Assembly (NCBI GenBank): GCA_964408805.1
Contig: CAYPAV010000004.1
Coordinates: 124,001 to 188,000 of the forward strand
DNA: 64,000 nt
From: CAYPAV01 sp964408805
Lineage (GTDB): Bacteria; Pseudomonadota; Alphaproteobacteria; UBA8366
Direction of reading: 5' to 3'
The number at the start of each line of letters is the position of its first letter. Positions within the stretch are counted from its first letter, which is position 1. A program made the translations under genes and the position numbers. The notes under the pieces are model-generated. The model ran no database searches, was not told the origin of the DNA, and was given only the letters and a program-made list of their open reading frames with translations. This document shows, in pieces, positions 8,893 to 18,898 of this stretch.

Positions 8893-9207
8893 TTTTCGAC
8901 ATTTCGAGCCATTCGGCCGGCGTTGCGATTTGGCAACACAAGGGTCGAATTCTTCGCATTCGAAAGAGGGGTGGGCGAAGCGAGACATTTCTGCAACACT
9001 CCATATTGCATCTTGTGTCGAGGTGGTGCGCGGTCTGGCCTTGCGCTTGTCCCTATGCTAGTTCTGATATGAAGTAGAGGCATAGGTTGTTCGGTTCGCG
9101 TTTCGGTGAGAAATTGGGAATCGGCAAATTAAGTTTGGCTTGAGAAGCCGTGGAGCGTTGGGCGACGCGTATGGCTTCCAAGTATCGAGTTACGCGGGGC
9201 GATCTCG
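8893..9207. other. Intergenic region between the met operon and mlaA
   Basis: About 315 bases between divergent genes. I saw no convincing ORF, hairpin with T-run, or known riboswitch core. A 68-residue plus-strand frame at 8871-9077 has no ribosome site and no recognisable composition, so I leave it out. Confidence 0.4.
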
Positions 9208-9222
9208 TTGGGGGTTTACCAG

Positions 9223-10080
9223 GTGAAACAAAATAATAATTCGGACCGAGGAATGTTGCGAAAGGCCGTACGGGCCATGGCCTTGGCGGCGGGCATCGTG
9301 ATGCTGGCCGGTTGTGCCACGACATCCGACGAAGCAAACGGCGCGAACGATCCCTACGAGGATTTCAATCGCGCGATGTTCGATTTCAACGACAAGCTCG
9401 ATAAGGGAATTTTCAAGCCGATCGCCAAGGCGTATTCGGATAATATCCCGGCGCCGGTCCGCAAGATGGTTCATAACGCGTTGAACTATCTGCGCACGCC
9501 GTTGATCCTGGCCAATGATATCTTGCAGGGCGATCTCGACCGGGCCGGCAATACGGTCTCGCGGTTCGTCACCAACGGAGTCGCGGGCTTCGCCGGCACC
9601 GTCGATACGGCCGCCGACCTGGGCGTTCCCTTCCATAGCGAGGATTTTGGCCAAACCCTGGCGGTTTGGGGCGCGGGCGAAGGCCCGTATTTGGTGCTGC
9701 CGTTCTTCGGCCCGACGAATTTCCGCGATGGGTTCGGGACGATCGTCGATTCCGTTGTCGATCCCATCAACGTCTACGTCGATTCAAGATCGGTTTCATT
9801 TCCGCGCACCGGCATGAATGCCGTCGACAAGCGCGCCGACCTGCTGGACACGCTGGATGATTTGGAGCGTACGTCCCTCGATTATTATGCCGCGATTCGC
9901 AGTCTCTATCGCCAACGCCGGAACGATGAAATCAAGAACGGCAGCACGGACGACCCAGTGCCGATCCCGAATATCAGTTTCGAGGAAGACGAAAAGAAGC
10001 CGGGTGGGTCGGGCATGACGTCGAGTATCGGCGCCAAGAAAGATGGAGCCTCCGGGAAACCGCAAACCGGCGCGAAGTAG
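9223..10080 (+). CDS. mlaA: MlaA/VacJ-family outer-membrane lipoprotein
   Basis: Removes misplaced phospholipid from the outer leaflet of the outer membrane for retrograde Mla transport. A hydrophobic signal ends in the lipobox LAGC. The VacJ core follows: DPYEDFNRAMFDFN, LNYLRTPL, the NGVAGFAG stretch and LPFFGPTNFRD. The frame extends to a TTG at 9208. I prefer the GTG at 9223, which has a run of five G eight bases upstream; an ATG at 9253 is also possible. It is followed by mlaC, whose start lies 28 bases after this stop. The tail is rich in Lys and Gly. Confidence 0.92.
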   Translation: MKQNNNSDRGMLRKAVRAMALAAGIVMLAGCATTSDEANGANDPYEDFNRAMFDFNDKLDKGIFKPIAKAYSDNIPAPVRKMVHNALNYLRTPLILANDILQGDLDRAGNTVSRFVTNGVAGFAGTVDTAADLGVPFHSEDFGQTLAVWGAGEGPYLVLPFFGPTNFRDGFGTIVDSVVDPINVYVDSRSVSFPRTGMNAVDKRADLLDTLDDLERTSLDYYAAIRSLYRQRRNDEIKNGSTDDPVPIPNISFEEDEKKPGGSGMTSSIGAKKDGASGKPQTGAK

Positions 10081-10108
10081 TTTCGCCGACGACAAGGTGG
10101 CGAATGTA

Positions 10109-10747
10109 ATGTACCCGCGTGTAATTATCCTAGCGGCGCTGGTCGGTTGCTTCCTTGTTGGTCCGGCCGCGGGCGAGGCGAAGTACCAAGATTCGGGCGT
10201 GTTCGTGAGTTCCCTCGGGAATCGCGCGATTGAGTTACTGACCTCCAAGGAAACCAGCGAAGAAGAACAGGAGCGGCATTTCCGCACGCTTTTGCGCGAA
10301 GGTTTCGCGGTCAAGAAGATCGGAAAATTCGTCCTCGGCAGGTACCGGCGCCAGGCGAGTAGCGAACAGATCGAGGAGTTCCTCGGATTGTTCGAGGACT
10401 ATATCGTCTCGCTATATTCTTCCGCGTTTCGGAATTATTCCGGCGAAACCTTCAAGGTGAAGCGGGTCGTGAAAACGCGAAGCGCCCGCGACACGATGGT
10501 GGTCACCTATATCTACCCAAGTTCGAACAGCAGCGGCGTCACGCCGACGAAGATCGTCTTCCAGGTCCACAACAGCCAGAACGAATACAAGGTCCTCGAC
10601 GTGAAGATCCAGGGTGTCAGCATGATCATCACCCAGCGTGACGAGTTTACCGGTTTCATCCGGAACAATGGCGGCGAGGTCGGCAATCTGATCGACGCGT
10701 TGCGCAAGAAGATGGATTCCCTGAAAAACAAGGCGGCAGACAGCTAA
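10109..10747 (+). CDS. mlaC: MlaC-family periplasmic phospholipid shuttle
   Basis: A periplasmic carrier that would ferry phospholipid between outer-membrane MlaA and the inner-membrane Mla complex. The ATG at 10109 gives 212 residues beginning with a signal peptide (hydrophobic core about residues 4-18, Ala-x-Ala-like end near GEA), and AAGGTGG lies about 9 bases upstream. The body shows the family pattern: an N-terminal helical region, FVLGRYRR, a YSSAFRNYSGETF stretch, then alternating strands ending in ISMIITQRDEF-like sequence. Its partner mlaA is directly upstream. A strong terminator follows 25 bases after the stop. Confidence 0.9.
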   Translation: MYPRVIILAALVGCFLVGPAAGEAKYQDSGVFVSSLGNRAIELLTSKETSEEEQERHFRTLLREGFAVKKIGKFVLGRYRRQASSEQIEEFLGLFEDYIVSLYSSAFRNYSGETFKVKRVVKTRSARDTMVVTYIYPSSNSSGVTPTKIVFQVHNSQNEYKVLDVKIQGVSMIITQRDEFTGFIRNNGGEVGNLIDALRKKMDSLKNKAADS

Positions 10748-10772
10748 CCGATATTCCAGTGGATCGACCGCG

Positions 10773-10801
10773 ACGCCCCGTCCCCTCGGCGGGGCGTTTT
10801 T
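10773..10801 (+). terminator. Rho-independent terminator after mlaC
   Basis: An 8-bp perfect GC-rich stem, ACGCCCCG (10773-10780) with CGGGGCGT (10790-10797), closes a 9-base loop and runs into a T tract to 10801. It lies 25 bases after the mlaC stop. Confidence 0.85.
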
Positions 10802-10827
10802 CATGGTGGTCCGGGTTTGACTCCCGA

Positions 10828-12507
<1,680 letters not shown>

Positions 12508-12566
12508 GTCGTACGCTCCTCGTCACTCGGTTGGCGGGGCTTGTTTAAACAATGGTTTCGTCGCGA

Positions 12567-13316
12567 TCAACGCTTGGCGGGAGCGAATCGTTGGCGGAAC
12601 AGAGCGAACAGCCGGATGAGCGCATCGAAGACGGCGCCCGAGCCAAGCGAGTTGGATGCCGTCTTGTAATGGATCGGCACCTCGGCGACGCGCATGTCGC
12701 GGGCATGAAACTTCATCTCGGTCTGGAAGAAATGCCCTGTCGCGTGGACGCCGCGAGCGAGGATCGTCTCCAAGGCATCTGGTCGGAACATCTGGTAGCC
12801 GCTGGTCATATCGCTGAGCCGGGTACCGAGCAAAAGATTGGCGAGCCAGGTGCCGCCCCGGCTGACCATCCGGCGAACCAGGGAGCTGTCGCTGATCCGT
12901 CCGCCCTTGGCGAAGCGGGTGCCGAAGATGCAGTCGTACCCTTCGCCCATCGGTGCGAGAAAATGGCGCAGATCCTCCGGTTGGTGGCTGAACCCGGCAT
13001 CGATTTCCAAGATCCAGTCAAATCCCGTGGCGAGCCCCTCGCGGTAACCGCGTTTATAGGCGTCGACGACGTTGCGGTTCTCGGGTGCCCAGACGACGGA
13101 CAACCGGGGTTCAAGCTTCGCCATCGCAAGCAATAAGGCTCGCGTGCCGTCGCGGCTCGCGCCGTCGAGAATCGCGAAGAAACGGACCGATTGGAAGCCC
13201 TCGGCGGCCGCCAGGACCTGCCCGACGAAGGATTCGGCCGAGGCCTCTTCATTCGCCATCGGACAAACGATCGCGACCCGTGCCTCGGCGGGTGGCGGGA
13301 CGGCGGTTTCGGTCAT
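12567..13316 (-). CDS. Family 2 glycosyltransferase (polyprenyl-phosphate mannosyltransferase-like)
   Basis: A 249-residue GT-A fold enzyme. It starts with a strand and PMANEE motif for nucleotide-sugar binding, then DGASRDGT, NVVDAYKRGYREG and the metal-binding DxD-like EIDAGFSHQPED. It resembles the catalytic domain of dolichol-phosphate mannose synthases, but I see no C-terminal membrane helices, so it may be peripheral. The acceptor is unknown. It lies upstream of ettA on the same strand and is divergent from the SAF-domain oxidoreductase. Confidence 0.82.
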   Translation of the reverse strand: MTETAVPPPAEARVAIVCPMANEEASAESFVGQVLAAAEGFQSVRFFAILDGASRDGTRALLLAMAKLEPRLSVVWAPENRNVVDAYKRGYREGLATGFDWILEIDAGFSHQPEDLRHFLAPMGEGYDCIFGTRFAKGGRISDSSLVRRMVSRGGTWLANLLLGTRLSDMTSGYQMFRPDALETILARGVHATGHFFQTEMKFHARDMRVAEVPIHYKTASNSLGSGAVFDALIRLFALFRQRFAPAKR

Positions 13317-13407
13317 CTTCCTGTTTGGCGTTCGGTTGGCATCGATAGGGGATATATCCGAATTCCGGCCCGGCCGCTAGAATACGCTTGGAAGAAAGGG
13401 AGAGATC

Positions 13408-14799
13408 ATGAATTACGATGCGATTTTCACACCGGCCGAGGATGAAGTGGCGCGAGTCGGGCTCGTTGGGGTCGGCCAGTTTGGCTCCTCGCTACTGGGC
13501 CAGGTAACCTCCCACCCGCATATTGATCTTTCCGTTCTTTGCGATCTCGAACCGTCGCGCGCCGTCGCCGCGTATCGTCAAGCCGGCTATGCGGAAGATG
13601 ATATCGTCGTCGCCGAAAGCGCTGCCGCCGCAATTGCCGCCATGGAAAACGGAAAACAGGTCGCGATCGGCGAGGCCGCGATGATGGCGGAACTGCCGAT
13701 CGACATGGTCGTCGAAGCCACAGGCGATCCAGAAGCGGCGGCCGCGGTGGCGGAAACAGCGCTCGATGCCGGCAAGCATCTCGCCATGGTCTCGAAGGAG
13801 GCCGATTCCGTTATCGGTCCCGGCCTTTCCCGGCGCGCCAAGGCACGGGGTGTCGTGGCGACGCCGATCGATGGTGACCAACCGAGCCTTCTGATCGGTC
13901 TCCTGTCCTGGGCCCGGCTGATCGGGCTTGTCGTCGTCGCGGCCGGCAAGTCCAGCGAGTACGATTTCATTTATGACCGGGTGCACGGTACCGTCGAATG
14001 GCGGGGCGAGAGCCTGGCAGTGCCCGATTTCGCCGATCTTTGGATGATGCCCGAGTTAGGCGTCGCCGAGACCGTCCAGGCGCGGGCCGACATGCTAACG
14101 CCTTTCCCAATGCGAACCGTGCCGGATCTCTGCGAGATGGGGATCGTTTGCAACCACACTGGCCTGGTACCCGATACGCCCGCACTTCATGCGCCCTTGG
14201 CGCGTACGCTCGAGGTGCCGGAGGTGTTCCGCCCTCGCGAGGCGGGCGGGATTCTGGAAGCGGCGGGAACCATCGACGTCTTCAATTGCCTGCGCCGACC
14301 GGACGAGCAAAGCTTCGCGGGGGGCGTCTATATCGTCGTCGAATGTCGGGACCGCGAAACCTGGCGGGTCCTGGCCGAAAAGGGGATTCCGGTCAGCCGC
14401 GCCGAGGGCCATGCGATGCTCTACAACCCCTCGCATCTGCTCGGTGTCGAAGCGCCGGTTTCGATCCTCTCGGCGTGTTTTCTGGGTCGTGGAACCGGCG
14501 CGGCGGAGGTTCGCCCGGTGGCCGATCTCGTGGCGCGCGCGACGCGGGACTGGTCGGCGGGCGAGACGCTTTCGATCACCGACCGTCATCACCACGAGGT
14601 GGCGGGGCTGGCCCCAATGCTGCTGCCCGCCGCACCCGCGACCGGCGGGAATCCGCTGCCCTATTACATGGCGACGGAGCGGCATTTGACCCGTGATATT
14701 CCCGCCGGGACTCTGATCACGCGCGAAATGGTCGAGGCACCGGTCGACTCGACCCTTTGGCGGCTTCGCGACGAGATGGACGTGTCCGCGAGCTCTTAA
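13408..14799 (+). CDS. NAD(P)-binding oxidoreductase with C-terminal SAF domain
   Basis: A 463-residue protein. Residues about 15-160 form a Rossmann domain (GLVGVGQFGSSL) like homoserine dehydrogenase or Gfo/Idh proteins. A middle region of mixed alpha/beta follows, and the C-terminal 60 residues resemble a SAF domain (IPAGTLITREMVE). Such proteins are known as uncharacterised dehydrogenases in sugar or opine-like catabolism. No neighbouring pathway gene reveals the substrate. A GGGAGA ribosome site precedes the ATG. The upstream gap contains a 10-bp palindrome, GGATATATCC, at 13350-13359. Confidence 0.8.
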   Translation: MNYDAIFTPAEDEVARVGLVGVGQFGSSLLGQVTSHPHIDLSVLCDLEPSRAVAAYRQAGYAEDDIVVAESAAAAIAAMENGKQVAIGEAAMMAELPIDMVVEATGDPEAAAAVAETALDAGKHLAMVSKEADSVIGPGLSRRAKARGVVATPIDGDQPSLLIGLLSWARLIGLVVVAAGKSSEYDFIYDRVHGTVEWRGESLAVPDFADLWMMPELGVAETVQARADMLTPFPMRTVPDLCEMGIVCNHTGLVPDTPALHAPLARTLEVPEVFRPREAGGILEAAGTIDVFNCLRRPDEQSFAGGVYIVVECRDRETWRVLAEKGIPVSRAEGHAMLYNPSHLLGVEAPVSILSACFLGRGTGAAEVRPVADLVARATRDWSAGETLSITDRHHHEVAGLAPMLLPAAPATGGNPLPYYMATERHLTRDIPAGTLITREMVEAPVDSTLWRLRDEMDVSASS

Positions 14800-14831
14800 C
14801 GATCAATTTACACGCCGCCGCCCGGAAACGA

Positions 14832-14863
14832 ACAAGGCCCGCCGGTGCAGCGGCGAGCCTTGT
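14832..14863 (-). terminator. Hairpin terminator of the cold-shock gene
   Basis: A near-perfect stem beginning ACAAGG and ending CCTTGT, with GC-rich inner pairs and a small loop. It lies 23 bases beyond the csp stop. The minus-strand side is followed by a short T-rich stretch. It may also stop transcripts from the upstream plus-strand gene. Confidence 0.6.
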
Positions 14864-14885
14864 GAATTCAAGATTTTCCAGCGGG

Positions 14886-15095
14886 TCAGTCGACGAGAAC
14901 GATATCCTCCGCGGCTTGTTTGCCGTTCCGCCCCGGCTGTAATTCGTATTGAACGCGTTGGCCCTCGCGAAGGTCGTCGATCCCCGCGCGTTCGAGCGCG
15001 GATATATGGACGAACGCATCCTTCGAGCCATCCTCTGGTTCGATGAAGCCATACCCCTTGGTTCGGTTGAACCATTTAACTGTGCCAGTCGTCAT
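14886..15095 (-). CDS. CspA-family cold-shock protein
   Basis: A 69-residue RNA chaperone made of one cold-shock domain that melts RNA structure. RNP1 (KGYGFI) and RNP2 (AFVHI) are intact, and the protein begins TGTVKWFN as usual. The frame extends 12 codons upstream, but the ATG at 15095 matches the family start. The leader on the minus strand contains two inverted repeats, as cold-shock mRNAs often do. A hairpin terminator follows. Confidence 0.95.
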   Translation of the reverse strand: MTTGTVKWFNRTKGYGFIEPEDGSKDAFVHISALERAGIDDLREGQRVQYELQPGRNGKQAAEDIVLVD

Positions 15096-15120
15096 TTGAC
15101 TTTCCTTTAGCGTGTTAGAA

Positions 15121-15196
15121 CCGCCGCACATCCTGACGGCGGCTATATACGGTTGTTACGACGGCCGGGAGTAACATGGCTTGTCGGCGCGACAAG
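15121..15196 (-). promoter_or_regulatory. Structured leader region upstream of the csp gene
   Basis: Two inverted repeats lie 25 to 100 bases before the start: CCGCCG (15121-15126) with CGGCGG (15137-15142), and CTTGTCG-GCG-CGACAAG (15180-15196). The first could fold in the mRNA leader; the second could be a protein site or hairpin. No clear promoter hexamers were found. Confidence 0.35.
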
Positions 15197-15304
15197 TCGA
15201 CTTACGCCAAGTCTTCGTAACCTGATATGGGCTATTTTGGGTATTATGATCCGATTGACAAGAAAATATTTACCAAGTTTTCCGGCCGGCTACCCGCTGG
15301 TTTT

Positions 15305-16447
15305 CTAGCTATTCCGCCGGGGCAGGCGGACCACGCCCGACCCCAGGATCGATAACTCATCGTCTTGATTCCGCGCTTCATGAGTGATCTCGACATAGCC
15401 GTCGCCGTCATTTTCATATTTCCCGGTGATCGATCCGTTAATATACAGGAGATCGCCTTCTGGATTGTGGCGGCGGATCTTGGTCTCGGAGCGGCAGAGA
15501 AAGCCGCTATCCCCCATCCAGTTCGTCAAGTGATGGGTCATCCAGGAACAGCGTTCCGGACCGTAATCGTAGGCCGCCGGGGCCCCGACCTCGGTGGCGA
15601 ATTCGTTCTCCCAATGGACCCGCTCCGGACAATCGGGAATGCCGTATTTGTTCTCGATGCCTAGCCCCGGGTGTTTGTCGATTTGCCGCCAGGCGATCTT
15701 GTTGGCTCGGATGTAGAGGCCGCCCCAGCCTTGGGCATAGCAGATGAAACCGGTCACCGTCATCGGCCCCTTGGCCATGGTCGGCAGCGCGTCGCCGATC
15801 GAGACATCCTCCCAGTAGCGGGACTCGGCGCCGCGTATTTCTTCATCGTGATAGAGTTTGTAGAGACCGGCCAGTTCGGCCTCGTCATAGCGCCGCTGCG
15901 GTTTCTCCCGCAATTCCTTGTATTTGGTGCCTTCCTCTCGGGCGGCATCGCGATCGGTACGGAAGCACCAACTGTCGGCCTCGCAAAGGAGATCGCCGGA
16001 CTGGTTGAAGAAATTGACGTGATAGACCTGCTGGACGGCGCGGCCCGAAAAGCGGGTGTCGTGGGGAATCAATTCCTTGAGCCAGGCCTCGGTCGAGATT
16101 TCGTCGTTGCGCCGCACCCATTTGTGCCAGTTCCAGTCGGCCCCCGCCCACATCGCATGGACGCCGGGGAGGCCACCGACGTAGCCCGAGATGATACGGC
16201 TGCAGGCGAAGAGGAACGAGGGCGGCGCCACGATCCCGCCCAAGGGCGTGGTCGCCGCGTAATCCGGATCGCACCAGAGCGGGTTGTCGTCGCCGATTCC
16301 GTGGGCGTAATGGCGAATATTGTCGCGCGTCGCCTCGTGGCACCAAGGCTCGAGTGTATTCTCGATCTTGACCCCGATGCGCTTGCGCAAACTATCCAAG
16401 GCCTGGTCGGTGATCTTCGGGAAGCGTCGCTGGTAGGTCTCGCTCAT
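15305..16447 (-). CDS. MaoC-type acyl dehydratase (double hot-dog, FAS1-like N-terminal domain)
   Basis: A 380-residue protein that likely hydrates or dehydrates an enoyl-/3-hydroxyacyl-CoA. The N-terminal half contains GDDNPLWCDPDYA followed by GGIVAPPSFLF, the hot-dog helix pattern with the Asp/His-type active region. A second hot-dog half begins near residue 200. It overlaps the upstream acyl-CoA ligase gene by four bases (ATGA), so the two form a coupled pair, and the ligase probably makes its CoA substrate. The exact substrate is unknown. Confidence 0.82.
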   Translation of the reverse strand: MSETYQRRFPKITDQALDSLRKRIGVKIENTLEPWCHEATRDNIRHYAHGIGDDNPLWCDPDYAATTPLGGIVAPPSFLFACSRIISGYVGGLPGVHAMWAGADWNWHKWVRRNDEISTEAWLKELIPHDTRFSGRAVQQVYHVNFFNQSGDLLCEADSWCFRTDRDAAREEGTKYKELREKPQRRYDEAELAGLYKLYHDEEIRGAESRYWEDVSIGDALPTMAKGPMTVTGFICYAQGWGGLYIRANKIAWRQIDKHPGLGIENKYGIPDCPERVHWENEFATEVGAPAAYDYGPERCSWMTHHLTNWMGDSGFLCRSETKIRRHNPEGDLLYINGSITGKYENDGDGYVEITHEARNQDDELSILGSGVVRLPRRNS

Positions 16448-17994
16448 GTCGCTTGGCTCTCCTGTTCCTGGTCCCTGAGCACGCGGCGGTTGACCTTGCC
16501 GGCGGGCGTCTTGGGCAAGGCCGCGGCGAAGGCGACCCGGCGCGGGTATTCATGGCGCGCCAAATGTTCCTTGGTGAAATCCTGCAGCTCGCGCGCGAAT
16601 GCATCGTCGCCCGGGCGGCCCGAGACGATGAAAGCCTTCGCAACCTGACCCCGTTCGTCGTCGGGAACCCCGATCGCGGCGGCTTCGTCGACATCGGGAT
16701 GCATCAGGAGCACATCCTCGATCTCCTTGGCGCTCATCGTCCAGCCGGCCGAAATGATGACATCATCGGCCCGGCCGCCATGCCAGTAGTATCCGTCTTC
16801 GTCGATATGGCCCAGATCCTTGATCCGGAACCAGCCATCACGGCGGCGGACGACAAATTCGCCGGTAGCGCCGGGCGGGCAGGCGTTGTCGTCGGCGTCG
16901 TGGATCGCGATATCGACCCCTGGCACCGGTTTACCGAGTGATCCGGGCTTGACCGTAAAATCCACCGCCCCCGGATAATCGGCGAGGATGACGCCGACCT
17001 CGGTCGATCCGTAGATGCTGCAGACCGGCGCACCAAAGGTCGCCTCGGCCCAGGCTTCGGTATCGCTATCGATCGGCTCGCCGGTAAAGGAGAGTTTCTC
17101 GATCTTCAGGCCCGAATTCCGGGTCATGCCGGCATTCTTCATCATTCGATAATGGGTCGCCGCGGCCGAAAGATTGGTCACCTCGAGCTCGATCAGGGAT
17201 TGGAATAGGCGCTCGGCGTCGAATTTCCCCGCATAGCTGACGATCTCGACCCCAAGGCCGAGCGGCGCCAGCGTCCCATGCCAAAGCCCGTGGCCCCAGG
17301 CCGGCGAGGACGGGCACATATAGCGATCACCGGGCCGGACCCCGGTGGCGTAGAGGGCGGCGATCGATACCGTGACGATCGCGCGATGGCGATGCTTGAC
17401 CGCTTCCGGCAATTCCCGCGTCGTGCCCGAGGTGTATTGATACATCGCCATGTCGCCGGAGCCGCTGTCGGGCGTGAAATCGTCGCCCGCATCCGCAATC
17501 TCCGCCATAAAATCGTCATCTGCGACGGTCACGCGAAGGCTCGGATAGCCTTCGGCCCGCGCCCCTAGTTCGGCCGTTGTCAGCAATATCCGCGGCGCGC
17601 AGTCATCGAGCCTGAGGCGCAGCCCCTCCCGGCCGAAAAGGGTGAACAGCGGCACTGCCACCGCCCCCGCCTTCATCGCCCCGATAAAGGCGATATAAAA
17701 GGGGAGCGAGGGCTCCAGCATGACCGCGACCCGGTCGCCTTTGGCGATCCCTTGGGCGAGCAGCCAATTGGCGAAGCGGTTGGATCCCGTGGCAAGCTCG
17801 CCGAACGTGATGCGCTCGTTCCGCCCATCCGCGTGGGCAATGTTAATGGCGGTTCGGCCAGGCGGGTGCCGGTCCACGCATTCATGCCCGATGTTGAGGC
17901 GGTCGTGATCGCCGTCGAACAGATCCCAAAGCGCCTGCTTGGAGAAATGCGCGTGGGCGTCGGCGTAGCTCGTGTAGTCGGTCAGTTTCGGCAT
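16444..17994 (-). CDS. AMP-forming acyl-CoA synthetase
   Basis: Activates a carboxylic acid to its CoA thioester via acyl-AMP. It has 516 residues from the ATG at 17994; the open frame runs 45 codons further to 18129, but that extension looks non-coding. Motifs are YTSGTTRELPEAVKHRHRA (ATP loop), YGSTEVG, the hinge region GWFRIKDLGHID, and the catalytic Lys in KTPAGKVNRR near the C-terminus. It resembles acetyl-/medium-chain ligases. It is coupled to the MaoC-type dehydratase by a four-base overlap and is divergent from the DUF2235 remnant. Confidence 0.9.
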   Translation of the reverse strand: MPKLTDYTSYADAHAHFSKQALWDLFDGDHDRLNIGHECVDRHPPGRTAINIAHADGRNERITFGELATGSNRFANWLLAQGIAKGDRVAVMLEPSLPFYIAFIGAMKAGAVAVPLFTLFGREGLRLRLDDCAPRILLTTAELGARAEGYPSLRVTVADDDFMAEIADAGDDFTPDSGSGDMAMYQYTSGTTRELPEAVKHRHRAIVTVSIAALYATGVRPGDRYMCPSSPAWGHGLWHGTLAPLGLGVEIVSYAGKFDAERLFQSLIELEVTNLSAAATHYRMMKNAGMTRNSGLKIEKLSFTGEPIDSDTEAWAEATFGAPVCSIYGSTEVGVILADYPGAVDFTVKPGSLGKPVPGVDIAIHDADDNACPPGATGEFVVRRRDGWFRIKDLGHIDEDGYYWHGGRADDVIISAGWTMSAKEIEDVLLMHPDVDEAAAIGVPDDERGQVAKAFIVSGRPGDDAFARELQDFTKEHLARHEYPRRVAFAAALPKTPAGKVNRRVLRDQEQESQAT

Positions 17995-18166
17995 GGGGTC
18001 TCGCGTTGGTCGCGGCCAAATTGAAACTAGATGGCGGCGCGGTCTTTTCCATCTCTCGACCACCCCAACGCGGAAGCGCTTGGCGGAGGCTATGATTTCC
18101 TGTAAAACTATATAATAATAATTTAGCAACTCCTTTTAATTGATTATTGCAACTTGGAGCGGGGAC

Positions 18167-18898
18167 ATGCCGAAAAAAATAATCCTTTGCTCGGACGGGA
18201 CGGGGAATGCCGGCGGGCCGGGGATCGCTTCGAACGTCTGGCGGCTTTACACGGCGCTTGATATCAGTGCGGGTGACCAAGTGGCGGCGCATGACGATGG
18301 TGTCGGCAGTCAAGATCACAAGATTGGGCGGGCACTGGGCGGCGCCTTTGGCTGGGGGCTGACGCGGAACGTCAAACAGCTCTACGAATTTCTTTGCCGC
18401 AACTATTGCGACGGCGACCATATTTATCTGTTTGGCTTCAGCCGGGGGGCCTATACGGCGCGTGTCCTGGGCGGGTTGATTTGTACCGTCGGTGTCTTGG
18501 ATGCGAACCACCGCGACTACGGCACGGCGGCGAAACTAAGTGAAGGTGTCGATCGCGCCTATAGAATGAACCGCCGACGCTATCGGACCGTATTTCAAAG
18601 TGAGCCATCGTCTAGTGAAATTTCGCTGCTGAAACCGGACTCTGTATTGCATCCCGACATCGCCTTCATTGGCGTTTGGGACACGGTTGATGCGGTTGGT
18701 CTGCCGATCGACGAACTGGCCGATATTCTCGACAAATACATTTACAAATTCAGGTTTTCCGACGGGGTGCTTTCATCCAGGGTCGAACGGGCTTGCCATG
18801 CGATCTCGATCGACGATGAGCGCCACACCTTCCATCCGGTGAACCTCGATACTGTCTTCGCGTTCAGTCATGACTTTAGCGCCGGGAGAATCGCCTAG
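18167..18898 (+). pseudogene. DUF2235 alpha/beta hydrolase, C-terminally truncated
   Basis: The N-terminal part of a DUF2235 protein, the family that includes Tle1-type phospholipases. It has the opening strand IILCSDGTGN, the nucleophile elbow GFSRGAYTAR (Ser92) and GVWDTVDAVG. After the conserved RHTFHPV at about residue 222 the family pattern stops and the protein ends 20 residues later, at 243 residues instead of the 350 or more I expect. The catalytic Asp/His part appears lost. The stop overlaps by four bases the end of the convergent thiolase-like gene. The ATG at 18167 has GAGCGGGGA upstream. No T6SS genes are nearby. It may still be translated. Confidence 0.65.

Noticed and set aside
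18167..18898. Type VI secretion effector
   Set aside because: DUF2235 includes such effectors, but no vgrG, immunity or other secretion gene is nearby and the protein is truncated.
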